Assembly: GCF_002407065.1 (NCBI RefSeq)
Contig: NZ_CP023564.1
Span: forward strand, 1,612,001-1,676,000
Length of the DNA stretch: 64,000 bases
DNA from: Brachybacterium ginsengisoli
Lineage (GTDB): Bacteria; Actinomycetota; Actinomycetes; Actinomycetales; Dermabacteraceae
Direction: 5' to 3'
In this document: positions 41,650 through 50,226 of the stretch, one piece after another
How positions within the stretch are numbered: position 1 is the first letter of the stretch
Layout: each line of letters begins with the position of its first letter
Made by a program: the position numbers and the translations under genes
The notes under the pieces: model-generated
Told to the model about the DNA's origin: nothing
The model's database searches: none
Seen by the model: only the letters and a program-made list of their open reading frames with translations

Positions 41650-42735
41650 TCAGTCCTCGTCGAAGGCGGAACCGGCTGCGGACGCCGGCCCGCCCGGCTC
41701 CGACAGCAGCTCGCGCACGCGCGGGATGACCTCGGTCCCGTAGAGCCTGATCGACTCCATGAGCTGCTCGTGCGGCATGGGGCCGCTGGCGTACTTCAGG
41801 TCGAAGCGGTTCACGTCCAGGGCGCGCATCGTCGCGGCGATCTTGCGCGCCACCGTCTCCGGCGAGCCGACGTACAGAGCGCCGTGCTGCACCTCGCCGT
41901 CGAACTCGGCGACGCCGGCGGGGCCCCAGCCGCGCTCGCGACCGATCTCCGTGCGGTTGTGGATCCAGTGCGGGGCCAGCTGGTCGCGGGCCGTCGTGTC
42001 ATCGGCGGCGATGTGGCCGGGGGAGTGCACGCCGACGGGCAGGCGAGGATTGCCGAGCTTCTGAGTGGCCTCGTGGAAGAGCTGCACGTAGGGCGCGAAG
42101 CGCTGCGCCGGACCGCCGATGATCGCGAGCATCAGCGGCAGGCCGTGACGGGCGGCCCGTACCACCGAGTTCGGGCTCCCACCCACGGCGACCCAGGTGG
42201 GCAGCGCCCGCTCGAGCGGCGGGAAGAGGGACTGGTCCTTCAGCGGGGGCCGGGTCGCGCCGGTCCAGGTGATCGGCTCCCCGGTGATCGCTGTGGCGAG
42301 CAGATCCAGCTTCTCCTCGAAGAGCTCCTCATAGTCCTGCAGGGCGAAGCCGAACAGCGGGAAGGACTCGGTGAAGGACCCGCGCCCGACGGTCAGCTCG
42401 GCGCGGCCCTCCGAGAGCGCATCCAGTGTCGAGAAGCGCTCGACGACGCGCAGCGGGTCGTCGGAGCTGAGCACGATCACCGCGGTCCCCAGGGTGATCC
42501 GCTCGGTGCGCGAGGCGAGCGCCGCGAGCACGACGTCCGGCGCGCTGACGGCGAAGTCGGGTCGGTGGTGCTCGCCGATGGAGAAGTGGTCGATGCCCAC
42601 CTGGTCGGCGAGCTCGCCCTGAGCCACCACGTCCCGCAGCACCTGGGAGGCGGGGACGGCCTTCCCGGCGCCATCGACGGTCACGTCGCCGAAGGTGTCG
42701 AGGCCGAAGGTGAGGGACTGCGGGTCGAGGGTCAT
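41650..42735 (-). CDS. LLM-class flavin-dependent oxidoreductase
   Basis: The 361-residue TIM-barrel protein resembles bacterial luciferase-like F420/FMN oxidoreductases. It has DHFSIGEHHRPDFAVSAPDVVLAALASRTERITLGTAV split over the first barrel strands, then RAELTVGRGSF and WVAVGGSPNSVVRAA. The substrate is unknown. ATG 42735 is chosen over 42768 because AGGAG lies five bases before it. The family contains both FMN- and F420-dependent members, and this cannot be resolved by eye. Confidence 0.87.
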   Translation of the reverse strand: MTLDPQSLTFGLDTFGDVTVDGAGKAVPASQVLRDVVAQGELADQVGIDHFSIGEHHRPDFAVSAPDVVLAALASRTERITLGTAVIVLSSDDPLRVVERFSTLDALSEGRAELTVGRGSFTESFPLFGFALQDYEELFEEKLDLLATAITGEPITWTGATRPPLKDQSLFPPLERALPTWVAVGGSPNSVVRAARHGLPLMLAIIGGPAQRFAPYVQLFHEATQKLGNPRLPVGVHSPGHIAADDTTARDQLAPHWIHNRTEIGRERGWGPAGVAEFDGEVQHGALYVGSPETVARKIAATMRALDVNRFDLKYASGPMPHEQLMESIRLYGTEVIPRVRELLSEPGGPASAAGSAFDED

Positions 42736-43059
42736 CTGCGCTCCTGCCAAAGACGGTTGAGGATTCAATCATATGTCGGTGCGGTGTCCTTGTCCACCGA
42801 CGAGGACGTCCCAGCATCGTGGCGGTGAGGATCACCAGGAGGACCCCGACCGTGGTCATGTACAGGATCGAGGGGACGGCCCGATAGATCAGCGTCGGTT
42901 CGCCCTGTCGGCCTGTGCCACGTGTGACACGCCGCAGATCGCTTCCGGGCCATGGGGAGTTCTCCCCGTGGCGGGAGAGGCCACGCCTGCCTAGGATCAC
43001 GGTGACGGCGGATGACGCGCGCCACGGCGGCGCGCGACACGAGGGCGAGGGGGGCGGCG
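42736..43059. other. intergenic region before the WXG100-like gene
   Basis: About 320 bases without a gene I accept. It holds the upstream part of the oxidoreductase gene and, at 42992-42997, a TAGGAT hexamer that may be the -10 box for the WXG100-like gene 63 bases downstream. On the minus strand a hydrophobic stretch (MTTVGVLLVILTATMLG, about 42800-42860) resembles a membrane helix, but the frame then runs through the oxidoreductase gene. Confidence 0.5.
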
Positions 43060-44061
43060 ATGACATTTCTCGGGGCGGACACGGACCAGGTGCGCGACCA
43101 CGGCGAGCGGATCCGAAGCGGAGGTCGACGGCTCGAGGAGCTGATCCAGGCGGTGGACGGGACGGTCCGCTCCGTCGAGTGGATCGGCGCCGATGCGGAC
43201 GCTTTTCTCCAGCTGTGGGAATCGCAGGTCCGCAACCGAGGTGCAGAGGCCTGTGAACGCCTCGAGCAGCGCGCCGTTCTTCTCGAGGAGGAGGCGGACG
43301 GCCAGGACACCTGCAGCGACGATGGATCGAGCGGGGGCTCGGGAGAACGCGGAGGCGGGGGTGGTCGAACTCCCTGGGATGTCTTCGGGGAGTGGCTGGA
43401 GGACTACGAACCGAAGGAGAGCGACGGATTCTTCGGCGACCTTCTCGGCGGACCGGAATCCGGGATGCTGGGCAACATCGCCTGGAACTCTCTCGGGGCC
43501 GGGGTCGACGTGACGAGCATGATCCCTGGTATCGGACTTCCCGGGACGATCGCCGGTCTCGCGATGGACATCCCGTCGATCGGCATCGGGATGTACGACA
43601 TGGCTCAGAGCTTCCAGGACGGGGAGCTGTTCGGCACGATGGACGGTGCGGTCACCGCCGGCATCAACACGCTCGACACGGCAGCCGGGATTCTCAGCGT
43701 CATCCCGTACACCGCACCAGTCGGCGAGGTGGCCGGGATCTTCACCTCGGGAGCGGATGCGCTCTGGTCCGGCGCGACCGTGGCGGCGCAGCTCGACGCG
43801 ATCAACGGCGGCGACCACGGTGGATCCACCTCACGTTTCCTCCTCGAGCAGGCTGGTGTCGACACAGGTGCGCTGGACTACGCAGACGACCTGTTCGGAC
43901 GGGGCTCCGAGGCGGTGCGTGACGCGGTGCCGATCATCGACCCGATGATCGACAGCTCGCAGCTGGCGGTGGAGTCGATCATCCCTCAGGGAGCGCAGCA
44001 GATGATCGAGGGCGGCGCCACTGTCGTCAACGATGCTCTGGACTCCGTGCTCCCATGGTGA
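43060..44061 (+). CDS. WXG100-like N-terminal protein with glycine-rich membrane-like C-terminus
   Basis: The 333-residue protein starts with a helical hairpin of WXG100 type: MTFLGADTDQVRDHGERI, then W-I-G at the turn (VEWIGADADAF), then a second helix to about residue 83. A Gly/Ser linker follows. From about 145 to 250 the chain is rich in Gly, Ala and Ile with several membrane-compatible stretches, and the end contains ESIIPQGAQQMIEGG. This is the layout of larger type VII secretion substrates. No ESX ATPase or core gene is in the window. ATG 43060 is chosen for its GAGGGG ribosome site and the conserved start. Confidence 0.7.
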   Translation: MTFLGADTDQVRDHGERIRSGGRRLEELIQAVDGTVRSVEWIGADADAFLQLWESQVRNRGAEACERLEQRAVLLEEEADGQDTCSDDGSSGGSGERGGGGGRTPWDVFGEWLEDYEPKESDGFFGDLLGGPESGMLGNIAWNSLGAGVDVTSMIPGIGLPGTIAGLAMDIPSIGIGMYDMAQSFQDGELFGTMDGAVTAGINTLDTAAGILSVIPYTAPVGEVAGIFTSGADALWSGATVAAQLDAINGGDHGGSTSRFLLEQAGVDTGALDYADDLFGRGSEAVRDAVPIIDPMIDSSQLAVESIIPQGAQQMIEGGATVVNDALDSVLPW

Positions 44062-44095
44062 CCAGCGGCTGGACGCGAGACGGCCTGGCGTGACC

Positions 44096-44932
44096 TCAGT
44101 CGACCGAACCGCTCGGGTCCAGGAGTGAGAGGGCGAGCTCTCGCAGCTCTGACGCGGAGACGACCACTGCTTCCAGCGTCGCTGCGTCATCCGCCTCGCG
44201 GAGGACCACGCTTCCGTGCTCGCCGACGGCGACGGAGAGGTCGCTGCGCACTCGTTCCTGTCGATCCTCGAGGGTGATCCGGCACCGTTGCTGCGCGCTC
44301 GTGAGGAGAGGACCCAGGGTCGGATCCTGTTCGAGGTCCTGCCAGGATCCTGAGACCAGCTCGCCAGGTGCGGCGCTCACCGGCGTGATCCCCTCAGGGT
44401 CGATGCGGGCCACGATCGCGTCGGCCGCATGATCCAGGTCGCTCATGAGGAAGCGGTGCAGGCCGTCCTGCGAGGTCAGCTCGTGCATGACGCTGAGGTC
44501 CGCATCGATGAACACTCTCAGGGTCATGGAGGGCTCGCCCGCGGGGCTGGCGATGCGAAGTGCCCGTCGGGCCAGCGCGCGCCGGGCGAGGATGCCCGAC
44601 AGGAGCGCGCTCGGCGTGAAGCTCTCAGCGGCCGCACCCGGCTCCCTCCCTTCGATCGCCGCCATGACCTGCTCGGTGCTGACTCCGCCGCGGACGATCA
44701 GCGAACGAAGCGCCGCCACGCGGACCTCGTCCCTCGAATATGCCGGGAAGGCCTTCTCCCGAGCGGTGACCCACGGGAGGTCGAAGTGCTCGAGGTCCTC
44801 GGCACCGACGAGGGCGAGGATCTCCTCGTCAGTGAGGCCTGAGATGCCACGCAGCTCTCCGGAGGCATGCTCGGCCAGAGCTCCTGCCGCCATGATCGTG
44901 CGCTTGTGCAAGTCGTCGACGGATGTGGTCAT
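44096..44932 (-). CDS. uncharacterised cytosolic protein beside the WXG100-like gene
   Basis: The 278-residue protein has no signal or membrane segment. A mainly helical N-terminal half (DEEILALVGAEDLEHFDL, RDEVRVAALRSLIVRGG) leads to a C-terminal alpha/beta region (SMTLRVFIDADLSVMHEL, DHAADAIVARIDPEG, VVLREADD). I do not recognise the family. It is convergent with the WXG100-like gene, 34 bases apart. AGGGGGA precedes the ATG. Its position suggests a chaperone or accessory role for the neighbour, but nothing in the sequence proves that. Confidence 0.65.
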   Translation of the reverse strand: MTTSVDDLHKRTIMAAGALAEHASGELRGISGLTDEEILALVGAEDLEHFDLPWVTAREKAFPAYSRDEVRVAALRSLIVRGGVSTEQVMAAIEGREPGAAAESFTPSALLSGILARRALARRALRIASPAGEPSMTLRVFIDADLSVMHELTSQDGLHRFLMSDLDHAADAIVARIDPEGITPVSAAPGELVSGSWQDLEQDPTLGPLLTSAQQRCRITLEDRQERVRSDLSVAVGEHGSVVLREADDAATLEAVVVSASELRELALSLLDPSGSVD

Positions 44933-44994
44933 GGTGTTCCCCCTGGGGTCCGTGCCGGTCCGACGTCGAGCCTATGCCGTTCCGTGCGCCGCCG

Positions 44995-45525
44995 TCATCG
45001 TGGGCCGAGATCTCCGCTCAGCCATCGGCGGTGGGCGTCGATCGCGGCGCGGGTGGGCCGCGCCGCGCCACGGAGTCCTGGGCCATGGTCCGAGGTGCGC
45101 TCGCCGCGCCGCATCGCCGAGCGGGCCGCTGTGATCGGGGCACCGATCCGTCGGCCGTCGCGGAGCACGACCATCGTCTGCCCCTGGTGGATCCATCCCT
45201 CATCGACCTCGATGAGAGCGATGTCCTGCCAGGGGAGACGGCGTGTGCGCAGCGGCGTGCGGATCTCGATGCCCGAGGTGGTGACGGTGAACCGAGGACG
45301 CTGTGCGAGGACCACGAGCACGACGACGACGAGCAGGAAGGGCAGCGACAGACCCAGGGCCGCCCACCCCCATGGTGACGGGCCTCCCTCGGCGACCAGC
45401 AGAGCCACGGCTCCGGGCCCCACCATGAGCACGATCCCGACGCCGACGGCGATCAGCAGAATCCGGGCCCAGAGAGCGGGCCGGGCCGTGTAGAGGATCT
45501 GGGCGGGAGGTGCGGCAGGCGTCAT
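44995..45525 (-). CDS. membrane protein with bacterial PH-like domain
   Basis: The 176-residue protein has two adjacent membrane helices (about residues 20-45 and 50-73). A short beta-rich domain follows (PRFTVTTSGIEIRTPLRTRRLPWQDIALIEV) with the pattern of small bacterial PH domains, and then a basic tail. Such proteins are common, of unknown function, and probably membrane-associated scaffolds. It lies upstream of the 278-residue unknown gene in the same direction with a 62-base gap, and is divergent from the FAH-family gene. Confidence 0.75.
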   Translation of the reverse strand: MTPAAPPAQILYTARPALWARILLIAVGVGIVLMVGPGAVALLVAEGGPSPWGWAALGLSLPFLLVVVVLVVLAQRPRFTVTTSGIEIRTPLRTRRLPWQDIALIEVDEGWIHQGQTMVVLRDGRRIGAPITAARSAMRRGERTSDHGPGLRGAARPTRAAIDAHRRWLSGDLGPR

Positions 45526-45604
45526 CGGGCGGTGACCTCACTGTTCGGGGACGCGCATCATCCTCGCATGGTGCCCCTCCACCGACGGCCGAGCGACGAC
45601 GACC

Positions 45605-45610
45605 TAGACT
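45605..45610 (+). promoter_or_regulatory. -10 box of the FAH-family gene (leaderless type)
   Basis: TAGACT lies seven bases before ATG 45618 and there is no ribosome site between them. Confidence 0.55.
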
Positions 45611-45617
45611 GGCGCGC

Positions 45618-46394
45618 ATGCGCATCGCCAGATTCACCACCGGTGACGACCCCATGTACGGCATCGTCCAGGAGAAGGACGGCCGGGACATGGTCTACGG
45701 AATCACCGGGGACCCCCTGTACACGGAGATCCGTCCCACCGGCACGATCGTGCCCCTGGAGGACGTCCGCCTGCTCGCCCCCGTCATCCCGCGCTCGAAG
45801 GTGGTGTGCGTGGGCCGGAACTACGCCGCTCACGCCGCCGAGCTCGGCAACGAGGTGCCCGATCAGGCGCTGTTCTTCCTCAAGCCCAACACCGCCGTCG
45901 TCGGCCCCGGCGACCCCGTGGTGATGCCGGGCTACTCCGAGGAGGTCAGCCTCGAGGCCGAGCTCGCCGTGGTCATCAAGCGGATGGCCAAGGATCTCGC
46001 CCCGGAGCAGGTCGCGGACCACGTGCTCGGCTACACCTGCGCCAACGACCTCACCGCGCGGGACGCCCAGCGCGAGGAGAGCCAGTGGTTCCGCGCCAAG
46101 GCCTTCGACACCTCGTGCCCGATCGGCCCCTGGATCGAGACGGATCTGGATGTCGCCGGCCTCTCGATCTCCAGCTCGGTCGACGGCGAGACGGCCCAGG
46201 AGGGCAGCACGGCGGACATGATCCGCTCCGTCGCCGACCTCGTCGCCGAGATCTCCGCCGTCGTCACGCTGCTGCCCGGCGATCTCGTGCTCACCGGCAC
46301 GCCCGCCGGAGTCCGCACCGTCCCCGCCGGCGCCACCGTCGACATCACCATCGAGGGCATCGGCACCCTGTCCAATCCGATCGTGCGCCGCTGA
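45618..46394 (+). CDS. fumarylacetoacetate hydrolase family protein
   Basis: The 258-residue protein has the FAH fold motifs: [32 protein letters not shown], the metal-binding [22 protein letters not shown] and the C-terminal [15 protein letters not shown]. Members open or decarboxylate cyclic and diketo acids, and the exact substrate is not evident. A close counterpart lies beside gltX in mycobacteria (Rv2993c). It is 52 bases upstream of gltX. It starts at ATG 45618 behind a leaderless-type promoter. Confidence 0.9.
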   Translation: MRIARFTTGDDPMYGIVQEKDGRDMVYGITGDPLYTEIRPTGTIVPLEDVRLLAPVIPRSKVVCVGRNYAAHAAELGNEVPDQALFFLKPNTAVVGPGDPVVMPGYSEEVSLEAELAVVIKRMAKDLAPEQVADHVLGYTCANDLTARDAQREESQWFRAKAFDTSCPIGPWIETDLDVAGLSISSSVDGETAQEGSTADMIRSVADLVAEISAVVTLLPGDLVLTGTPAGVRTVPAGATVDITIEGIGTLSNPIVRR

Positions 46395-46446
46395 GCCGCC
46401 GCATCACCGACCGCCCACCTCGCTTCACACCCCAGGAGTCCTCCGC

Positions 46447-47967
46447 GTGACCACCGCCCCCGCCCCGAGCACCACCACGACCGACGAGGTCCGGGTCAGG
46501 TTCTGCCCGAGCCCCACCGGCACCCCGCACGTCGGCATGGTGCGCACCGCCCTGTTCAACTGGGCGCACGCCCGTCATCACGGCGGCAAGCTCGTCTTCC
46601 GCATCGAGGACACCGACGCCGCGCGCGACAGCGAGGAGTCCTACCACCAGCTGCTCGATGCGATGCGCTGGCTCGGCATCGACTGGGACGAGGGCGTCGA
46701 GAGGGGCGGGCCCGACGGCCCGTACCGTCAGTCCGAGCGCTCGGACATCTACCAGGACGTCATCGAGAAGCTGAAGGCCTCCGGCCACATCTACGAGTCC
46801 TTCTCCACCGCCGAGGAGATCGTCGAGCGCCACAAGGCCGCGGGGCGCGACCCGCAGCTCGGCTACGACGGCCACGACCGAGACCTCACCGACGAGCAGA
46901 AGGCGGCCCTGCGCGCCGAGGGCCGCGAGCCCACCTGGCGCCTGCGCATGCCCGACGAGGACATCACCTTCACCGACATGGTGCGCGGCGAGATCACCTT
47001 CAAGGCCGGCACCACCCCGGACTTCGTGGTGGTGCGCGCCAACGGGAAGCCGTTGTACACGCTGGTGAACCCGATCGACGATGCGCTCATGCGGATCACC
47101 CACGTGCTGCGCGGCGAGGACATCCTGTCCTCCACGCCGCGGCAGATCGCGCTGTACCGCGCCCTGATCGAGATCGGCGTCGCCGAGCGCGTGCCCGAGT
47201 TCGGGCACCTGCCCTACGTGATGGGAGAGGGCAACAAGAAGCTCTCCAAGCGTGATCCCCAGGCGGACCTCTTCCTCTACCGGGAGCAGGGCTTCGTCCC
47301 CGAGGGCATGGTCAACTACCTGGCCCTGCTCGGCTGGGGCTTCAGCGCCGACGAGGACATCTTCAGCCGCGAGCAGCTCATCGAGCGCTTCGACGCCTCG
47401 GACGTCAACCCGAACCCGGCGCGCGTGGACCTCAAGAAGGCCACCGCGATCAACGCCGACCACATCCGTCTGCTGCCCGAGGCGGAGCTCGCCGAGCGCC
47501 TGCTGCCCTACCTCCAGTCCGGCGGGGTGCTCGGGGAGGAGATCAGCGAGGAGCAGCGAGCCCTTGTCGCCGCCGCCACCCCGCTGGTCCAGACCCGCAT
47601 GAACCTGCTGGGGGAGGCCCCCGACCTCATGGGCTTCCTGTTCGTGGCCGACGAGGACCTGGAGGTCCAGGAGGACGCGCTGAAGAAGCTGGGCGACGAC
47701 CCGGCCGCGGTGCTCGAGCGTGCGATCACGGAGATCGAGGCGCTGCCCGAGGGCTCCTTCGCCGCTCCCGCGCTCGAGGAGGCGCTCCGCGCCGCGATCA
47801 TCGACGAGATGGGCATCAAGCCGCGCCTGGCCTTCGGGCCGCTGCGCAGCGCGCTCTCGGGGCGTCGGATCTCCCCTCCGCTGTTCGAGTCGATGGAGCT
47901 GCTCGGCAGGGAGTCGACCATCGTGCGGCTGCGCTCCCTGAGGGACCGGCTCTCCGCCGAGGCCTGA
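46447..47967 (+). CDS. gltX: glutamyl-tRNA synthetase GltX
   Basis: GltX charges tRNA-Glu. In an organism with GatCAB and no GlnRS it also mischarges tRNA-Gln with glutamate (non-discriminating), and no glnS is visible here. The 506 residues have the class I signature as [17 protein letters not shown] (HIGH form HVGM), [14 protein letters not shown] and [12 protein letters not shown] (KMSKS form). The start is GTG 46447, with AGGAG eight bases upstream. It is followed directly by genes for tRNA-Gln and two tRNA-Glu. Confidence 0.96.
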   Translation: MTTAPAPSTTTTDEVRVRFCPSPTGTPHVGMVRTALFNWAHARHHGGKLVFRIEDTDAARDSEESYHQLLDAMRWLGIDWDEGVERGGPDGPYRQSERSDIYQDVIEKLKASGHIYESFSTAEEIVERHKAAGRDPQLGYDGHDRDLTDEQKAALRAEGREPTWRLRMPDEDITFTDMVRGEITFKAGTTPDFVVVRANGKPLYTLVNPIDDALMRITHVLRGEDILSSTPRQIALYRALIEIGVAERVPEFGHLPYVMGEGNKKLSKRDPQADLFLYREQGFVPEGMVNYLALLGWGFSADEDIFSREQLIERFDASDVNPNPARVDLKKATAINADHIRLLPEAELAERLLPYLQSGGVLGEEISEEQRALVAAATPLVQTRMNLLGEAPDLMGFLFVADEDLEVQEDALKKLGDDPAAVLERAITEIEALPEGSFAAPALEEALRAAIIDEMGIKPRLAFGPLRSALSGRRISPPLFESMELLGRESTIVRLRSLRDRLSAEA

Positions 47968-47975
47968 GCTGACGG

Positions 47976-48009
47976 GCGCTGTGGGGCGGCGTGCTCAGCC
48001 TCACAGCGC
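47976..48009 (+). terminator. possible hairpin terminator after gltX
   Basis: GCGCTGTG (47976-47983) pairs with CACAGCGC (48002-48009) around an 18-base loop, nine bases after the gltX stop. No T-run follows. Confidence 0.5.
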
Positions 48010-48026
48010 TCAGGGTCCCTCTCGCT

Positions 48027-48055
48027 TTGTCTTGTCGGGGAAGACCCGGTAGAGT
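48027..48055 (+). promoter_or_regulatory. promoter of the tRNA cluster
   Basis: TTGTCT (48027-48032) and TAGAGT (48050-48055) are separated by 17 bases and form a good housekeeping promoter about 95 bases before the first tRNA. Confidence 0.65.
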
Positions 48056-48149
48056 CTTACCTCGGCACGGCAAGGAAGTTCGGCCCGGAAAGTCCCCGGA
48101 ATCCATTCGGGAAACGGCACGGGAAGAATGGAAAAACGTGTTCTCACCA

Positions 48150-48221
48150 TGGGGTATGGTGTAATTGGCAACACAGCGGTTTCTGGTACCGTCGTTCTAG
48201 GTTCGAGTCCTGGTACCCCAG
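48150..48221 (+). tRNA. tRNA-Gln (anticodon CTG)
   Basis: The acceptor arms TGGGGTA (48150-48156) and TACCCCA (48214-48220) pair over seven bases. The anticodon stem GCGGT/ACCGT encloses the loop TTCTGGT with anticodon CTG, and the T arm has GTTCGAGTC. The discriminator base is G at 48221 and CCA is not encoded. The U1-A72 pair is typical of tRNA-Gln. Confidence 0.95.
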
Positions 48222-48254
48222 CGCTTCACGGCTCTTCGGAGTCGTGCGGTCCGC

Positions 48255-48327
48255 GCCCCGTTCGTCTAGCGGCCCAGGACGTCGCCCTCTCACGGCGGTA
48301 ACACCGGTTCAAATCCGGTACGGGGTA
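48255..48327 (+). tRNA. tRNA-Glu (anticodon CTC), copy 1
   Basis: Acceptor arms GCCCCGT (48255-48261) and ACGGGGT (48320-48326) pair with one G-U pair. The anticodon loop is CTCTCAC with anticodon CTC, and the T arm is ACCGG-TTCAAAT-CCGGT. No CCA is encoded. It differs from copy 2 by one base in the D loop. Confidence 0.95.
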
Positions 48328-48355
48328 CGATGCGAGATCGTCAGATCTCGCTCCG

Positions 48356-48428
48356 GCCCCGTTCGTCTAGCGGCCTAGGACGTCGCCCTCTCACGGCGGT
48401 AACACCGGTTCAAATCCGGTACGGGGTA
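48356..48428 (+). tRNA. tRNA-Glu (anticodon CTC), copy 2
   Basis: This is the same structure as copy 1, 28 bases downstream, with acceptor arms at 48356-48362 and 48421-48427. The only difference is C to T in the D loop (GGCCCAG in copy 1, GGCCTAG here). A short stem of the spacer (CGAGATCGT...) lies between the copies. Confidence 0.95.
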
Positions 48429-48500
48429 CGAACTGAGGAGCCGACACCTTCGGGTGTCGGCTCCTTCTGCATTTCCCTGGGCGTTTCCGCGGGGGCGGAG

Positions 48501-48506
48501 TATCGT
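48501..48506 (+). promoter_or_regulatory. -10 box of the universal stress protein gene (leaderless type)
   Basis: TATCGT ends six bases before ATG 48513, with no ribosome site between. Confidence 0.5.
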
Positions 48507-48512
48507 CGTGAC

Positions 48513-49331
48513 ATGGAGCACAACACGGGTCCCCGCATCACGGTCGGTGTGTTCGACGCCGACGAGTCCGATCAGGCGGTCCGCTGGGCCGCGGTCCATG
48601 CCGCCGCCGTCGGCGGCAGCCTCCATCTCGTCCATGCCTTCGTGTGGACCGAGCTGGACGTCAACATCGATCCCATCTCGGGGATGGCCGGCTCGGGATT
48701 CCGCGGCGCCGCCAACTCGCTGATCCAGGGCGCCGTCGCCCTGGTGCGCGAGACCGGGGTCGAGGTCCCGGTGACCTCGGAGATCGTCGACGGCAACGCC
48801 GTCCCGGTGCTGGTCGAGGCGAGCGAGGAGTCCGACCTCCTGGTCCTCGGAGGGCGCGGCCTGGGGCGCCTGATGACGCTGATCGTCGGCTCGAAGAGCC
48901 TGGCGCTCGCTGCCCGGGCCCACTGTCCGGTGGTCGTGGTGCGCGGGCGGATCGACGGCACCGGGCCCATCGGGCTGGTGCATCACGAGGTCGCCACCGA
49001 GGTGGTCGCCCGCGCTGCGGATCTCGCCGAGGCCTACGGGCGCGACATCCATCTGGTGGTGCGGCCGGAGACCACTCCTGAGGAGGCGCAGGAGATCCTG
49101 GCCGGCACCGCGCAGAGGATCGCCATGACCCATCCCTCGGTCTTCGTGAAGGACGTCACGATCGCCGTCTCGGGCTCGCCCCGGGAGCTGATCCGGGCGA
49201 GCGAGGGCGCGAGCCTGATGATGGTCGCGGGGGAGCGGTCGCCCGGGGCGGGTGGGAAGGTCCACGCGCCGCGGCAGCTCGTGAACGTGCTGCGCTTCGC
49301 GAACACCCCGGTCTGGATCGAACGGGACTGA
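48513..49331 (+). CDS. universal stress protein, tandem-like UspA family
   Basis: The 272-residue protein contains a clear N-terminal UspA domain (ITVGVFDADESDQAVRWAAVHAA, then the ATP-binding LLVLGGRGLGRLMTLIVGSKSLALAARAHCPVVVVR). A second, more divergent copy follows, ending in GASLMMVAGERSPG and NTPVWIERD. Such tandem proteins bind ATP and respond to starvation or low oxygen in related bacteria. The second copy lacks a clear glycine-rich nucleotide loop. It starts at ATG 48513 behind a leaderless-type promoter and converges on the IclR gene 18 bases away. Confidence 0.88.
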   Translation: MEHNTGPRITVGVFDADESDQAVRWAAVHAAAVGGSLHLVHAFVWTELDVNIDPISGMAGSGFRGAANSLIQGAVALVRETGVEVPVTSEIVDGNAVPVLVEASEESDLLVLGGRGLGRLMTLIVGSKSLALAARAHCPVVVVRGRIDGTGPIGLVHHEVATEVVARAADLAEAYGRDIHLVVRPETTPEEAQEILAGTAQRIAMTHPSVFVKDVTIAVSGSPRELIRASEGASLMMVAGERSPGAGGKVHAPRQLVNVLRFANTPVWIERD

Positions 49332-49349
49332 CCGGCGCTCTCGCCGAGG

Positions 49350-50084
49350 TCAGGACCCGGCGCGGCGGAGCAGCTCGGTGAGGTGGTTCGCCGAGCTCAT
49401 CACCGACGCGGCGTGCAGCCTGCCGGGCTGGCGGGTGATCCGCTCGATCGGCCCGGAGATGCTCAGGGCGGCGACCACGCGTCCGTTCGGCCCACGCACC
49501 GGCGCGGAGACCGAGCCGACGCCGGGCTCGCGCTCACCGATCGACTGCGCCCAGCCGCGTCGCCGCACGGCCGAGAGCTGCGTGGCGGTGAAGCGAGCTC
49601 CGAGCAGGCCGCGGTGCAGCCGGTCCGGCTCCTCCCAGGCCAGCAGGATCTGTGCCGCGGAGCCGGCGCGCATGGTCAGCGCCGCGCCCAGCGGGACGGA
49701 GTCGCGCAGGCCGATGGGCCGCTCCGCGGCGGCCACGCAGATGCGGTGGTCGCCCTGGCGGCGGTAGAGCTGGGCGGACTCGCCGGTGTGGTCCCGCAGA
49801 GCGGCGAGCACCGGGCCCGCGGAGGCCAGCAGCCGGTCCTCGCCGGCGGCGGCGGCGAGCTCGCCGAGGCGCGGGCCGAGGATGAATCGGCCCTGCATGT
49901 CCCGGGCGACGAGGTGGTGGAATTCCAGCGCCACCGCGAGGCGGTGGGCCGTGGGGCGGGCCAGGCCGGTCGACTGCACGAGCTGGGCCAGCGTCGCCGG
50001 TCCGGCTTCCAGTGCACCGAGCACGATCGCCGCCTTGTCCAGCACGCCGACGCCGCTGCCGTTCTCCTCCGAGGTCTTGTCCAT
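49350..50084 (-). CDS. IclR-family regulator, NdgR/LtbR-like
   Basis: The 244-residue protein has a winged helix-turn-helix near residues 30-55 ([25 protein letters not shown]) and a C-terminal IclR effector domain ([23 protein letters not shown] ... [21 protein letters not shown] pattern). It is divergent from leuCD with 142 bases between starts, exactly where NdgR of Streptomyces and LtbR of Corynebacterium sit, and those repress leuCD. I infer control of leucine synthesis. ATG 50084 is chosen because the protein then starts at the family's usual length. Confidence 0.9.
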   Translation of the reverse strand: MDKTSEENGSGVGVLDKAAIVLGALEAGPATLAQLVQSTGLARPTAHRLAVALEFHHLVARDMQGRFILGPRLGELAAAAGEDRLLASAGPVLAALRDHTGESAQLYRRQGDHRICVAAAERPIGLRDSVPLGAALTMRAGSAAQILLAWEEPDRLHRGLLGARFTATQLSAVRRRGWAQSIGEREPGVGSVSAPVRGPNGRVVAALSISGPIERITRQPGRLHAASVMSSANHLTELLRRAGS

Positions 50085-50226
50085 GCTCCGATACTGCCGT
50101 CTTATTGTGTGAGACGCAAGTGCACCGCATCGTGGACCAGCAGACCATGGGGTCGAGCGCTCGCACCCCGAGCGCCGCTCAGCTGTCAGGAACGCGTCCC
50201 CACGAGGGGCGCAGGGAAGGATCGAC
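50085..50226. promoter_or_regulatory. divergent IclR/leuC control region
   Basis: The 142 bases between the two divergent starts hold an AT-richer patch at 50098-50121 (CTTATTGTGTGAGACGCAAG from 50101) that is the best candidate operator for the IclR regulator. A GAAGGA ribosome site lies near 50216 for leuC. No dyad longer than a few bases is obvious. Confidence 0.5.

Noticed and set aside
42780..43000. Small membrane peptide on the minus strand or a 73-codon frame on the plus strand
   Set aside because: The minus frame has one hydrophobic stretch but no ribosome site and runs on through the oxidoreductase gene in another frame. The plus frame has no protein-like composition.
48255..48428. 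tRNA-Glu pair as a phage or island attachment site
   Set aside because: The repeats are complete functional tRNAs, and no integrase, phage gene or partial tRNA copy is visible nearby.
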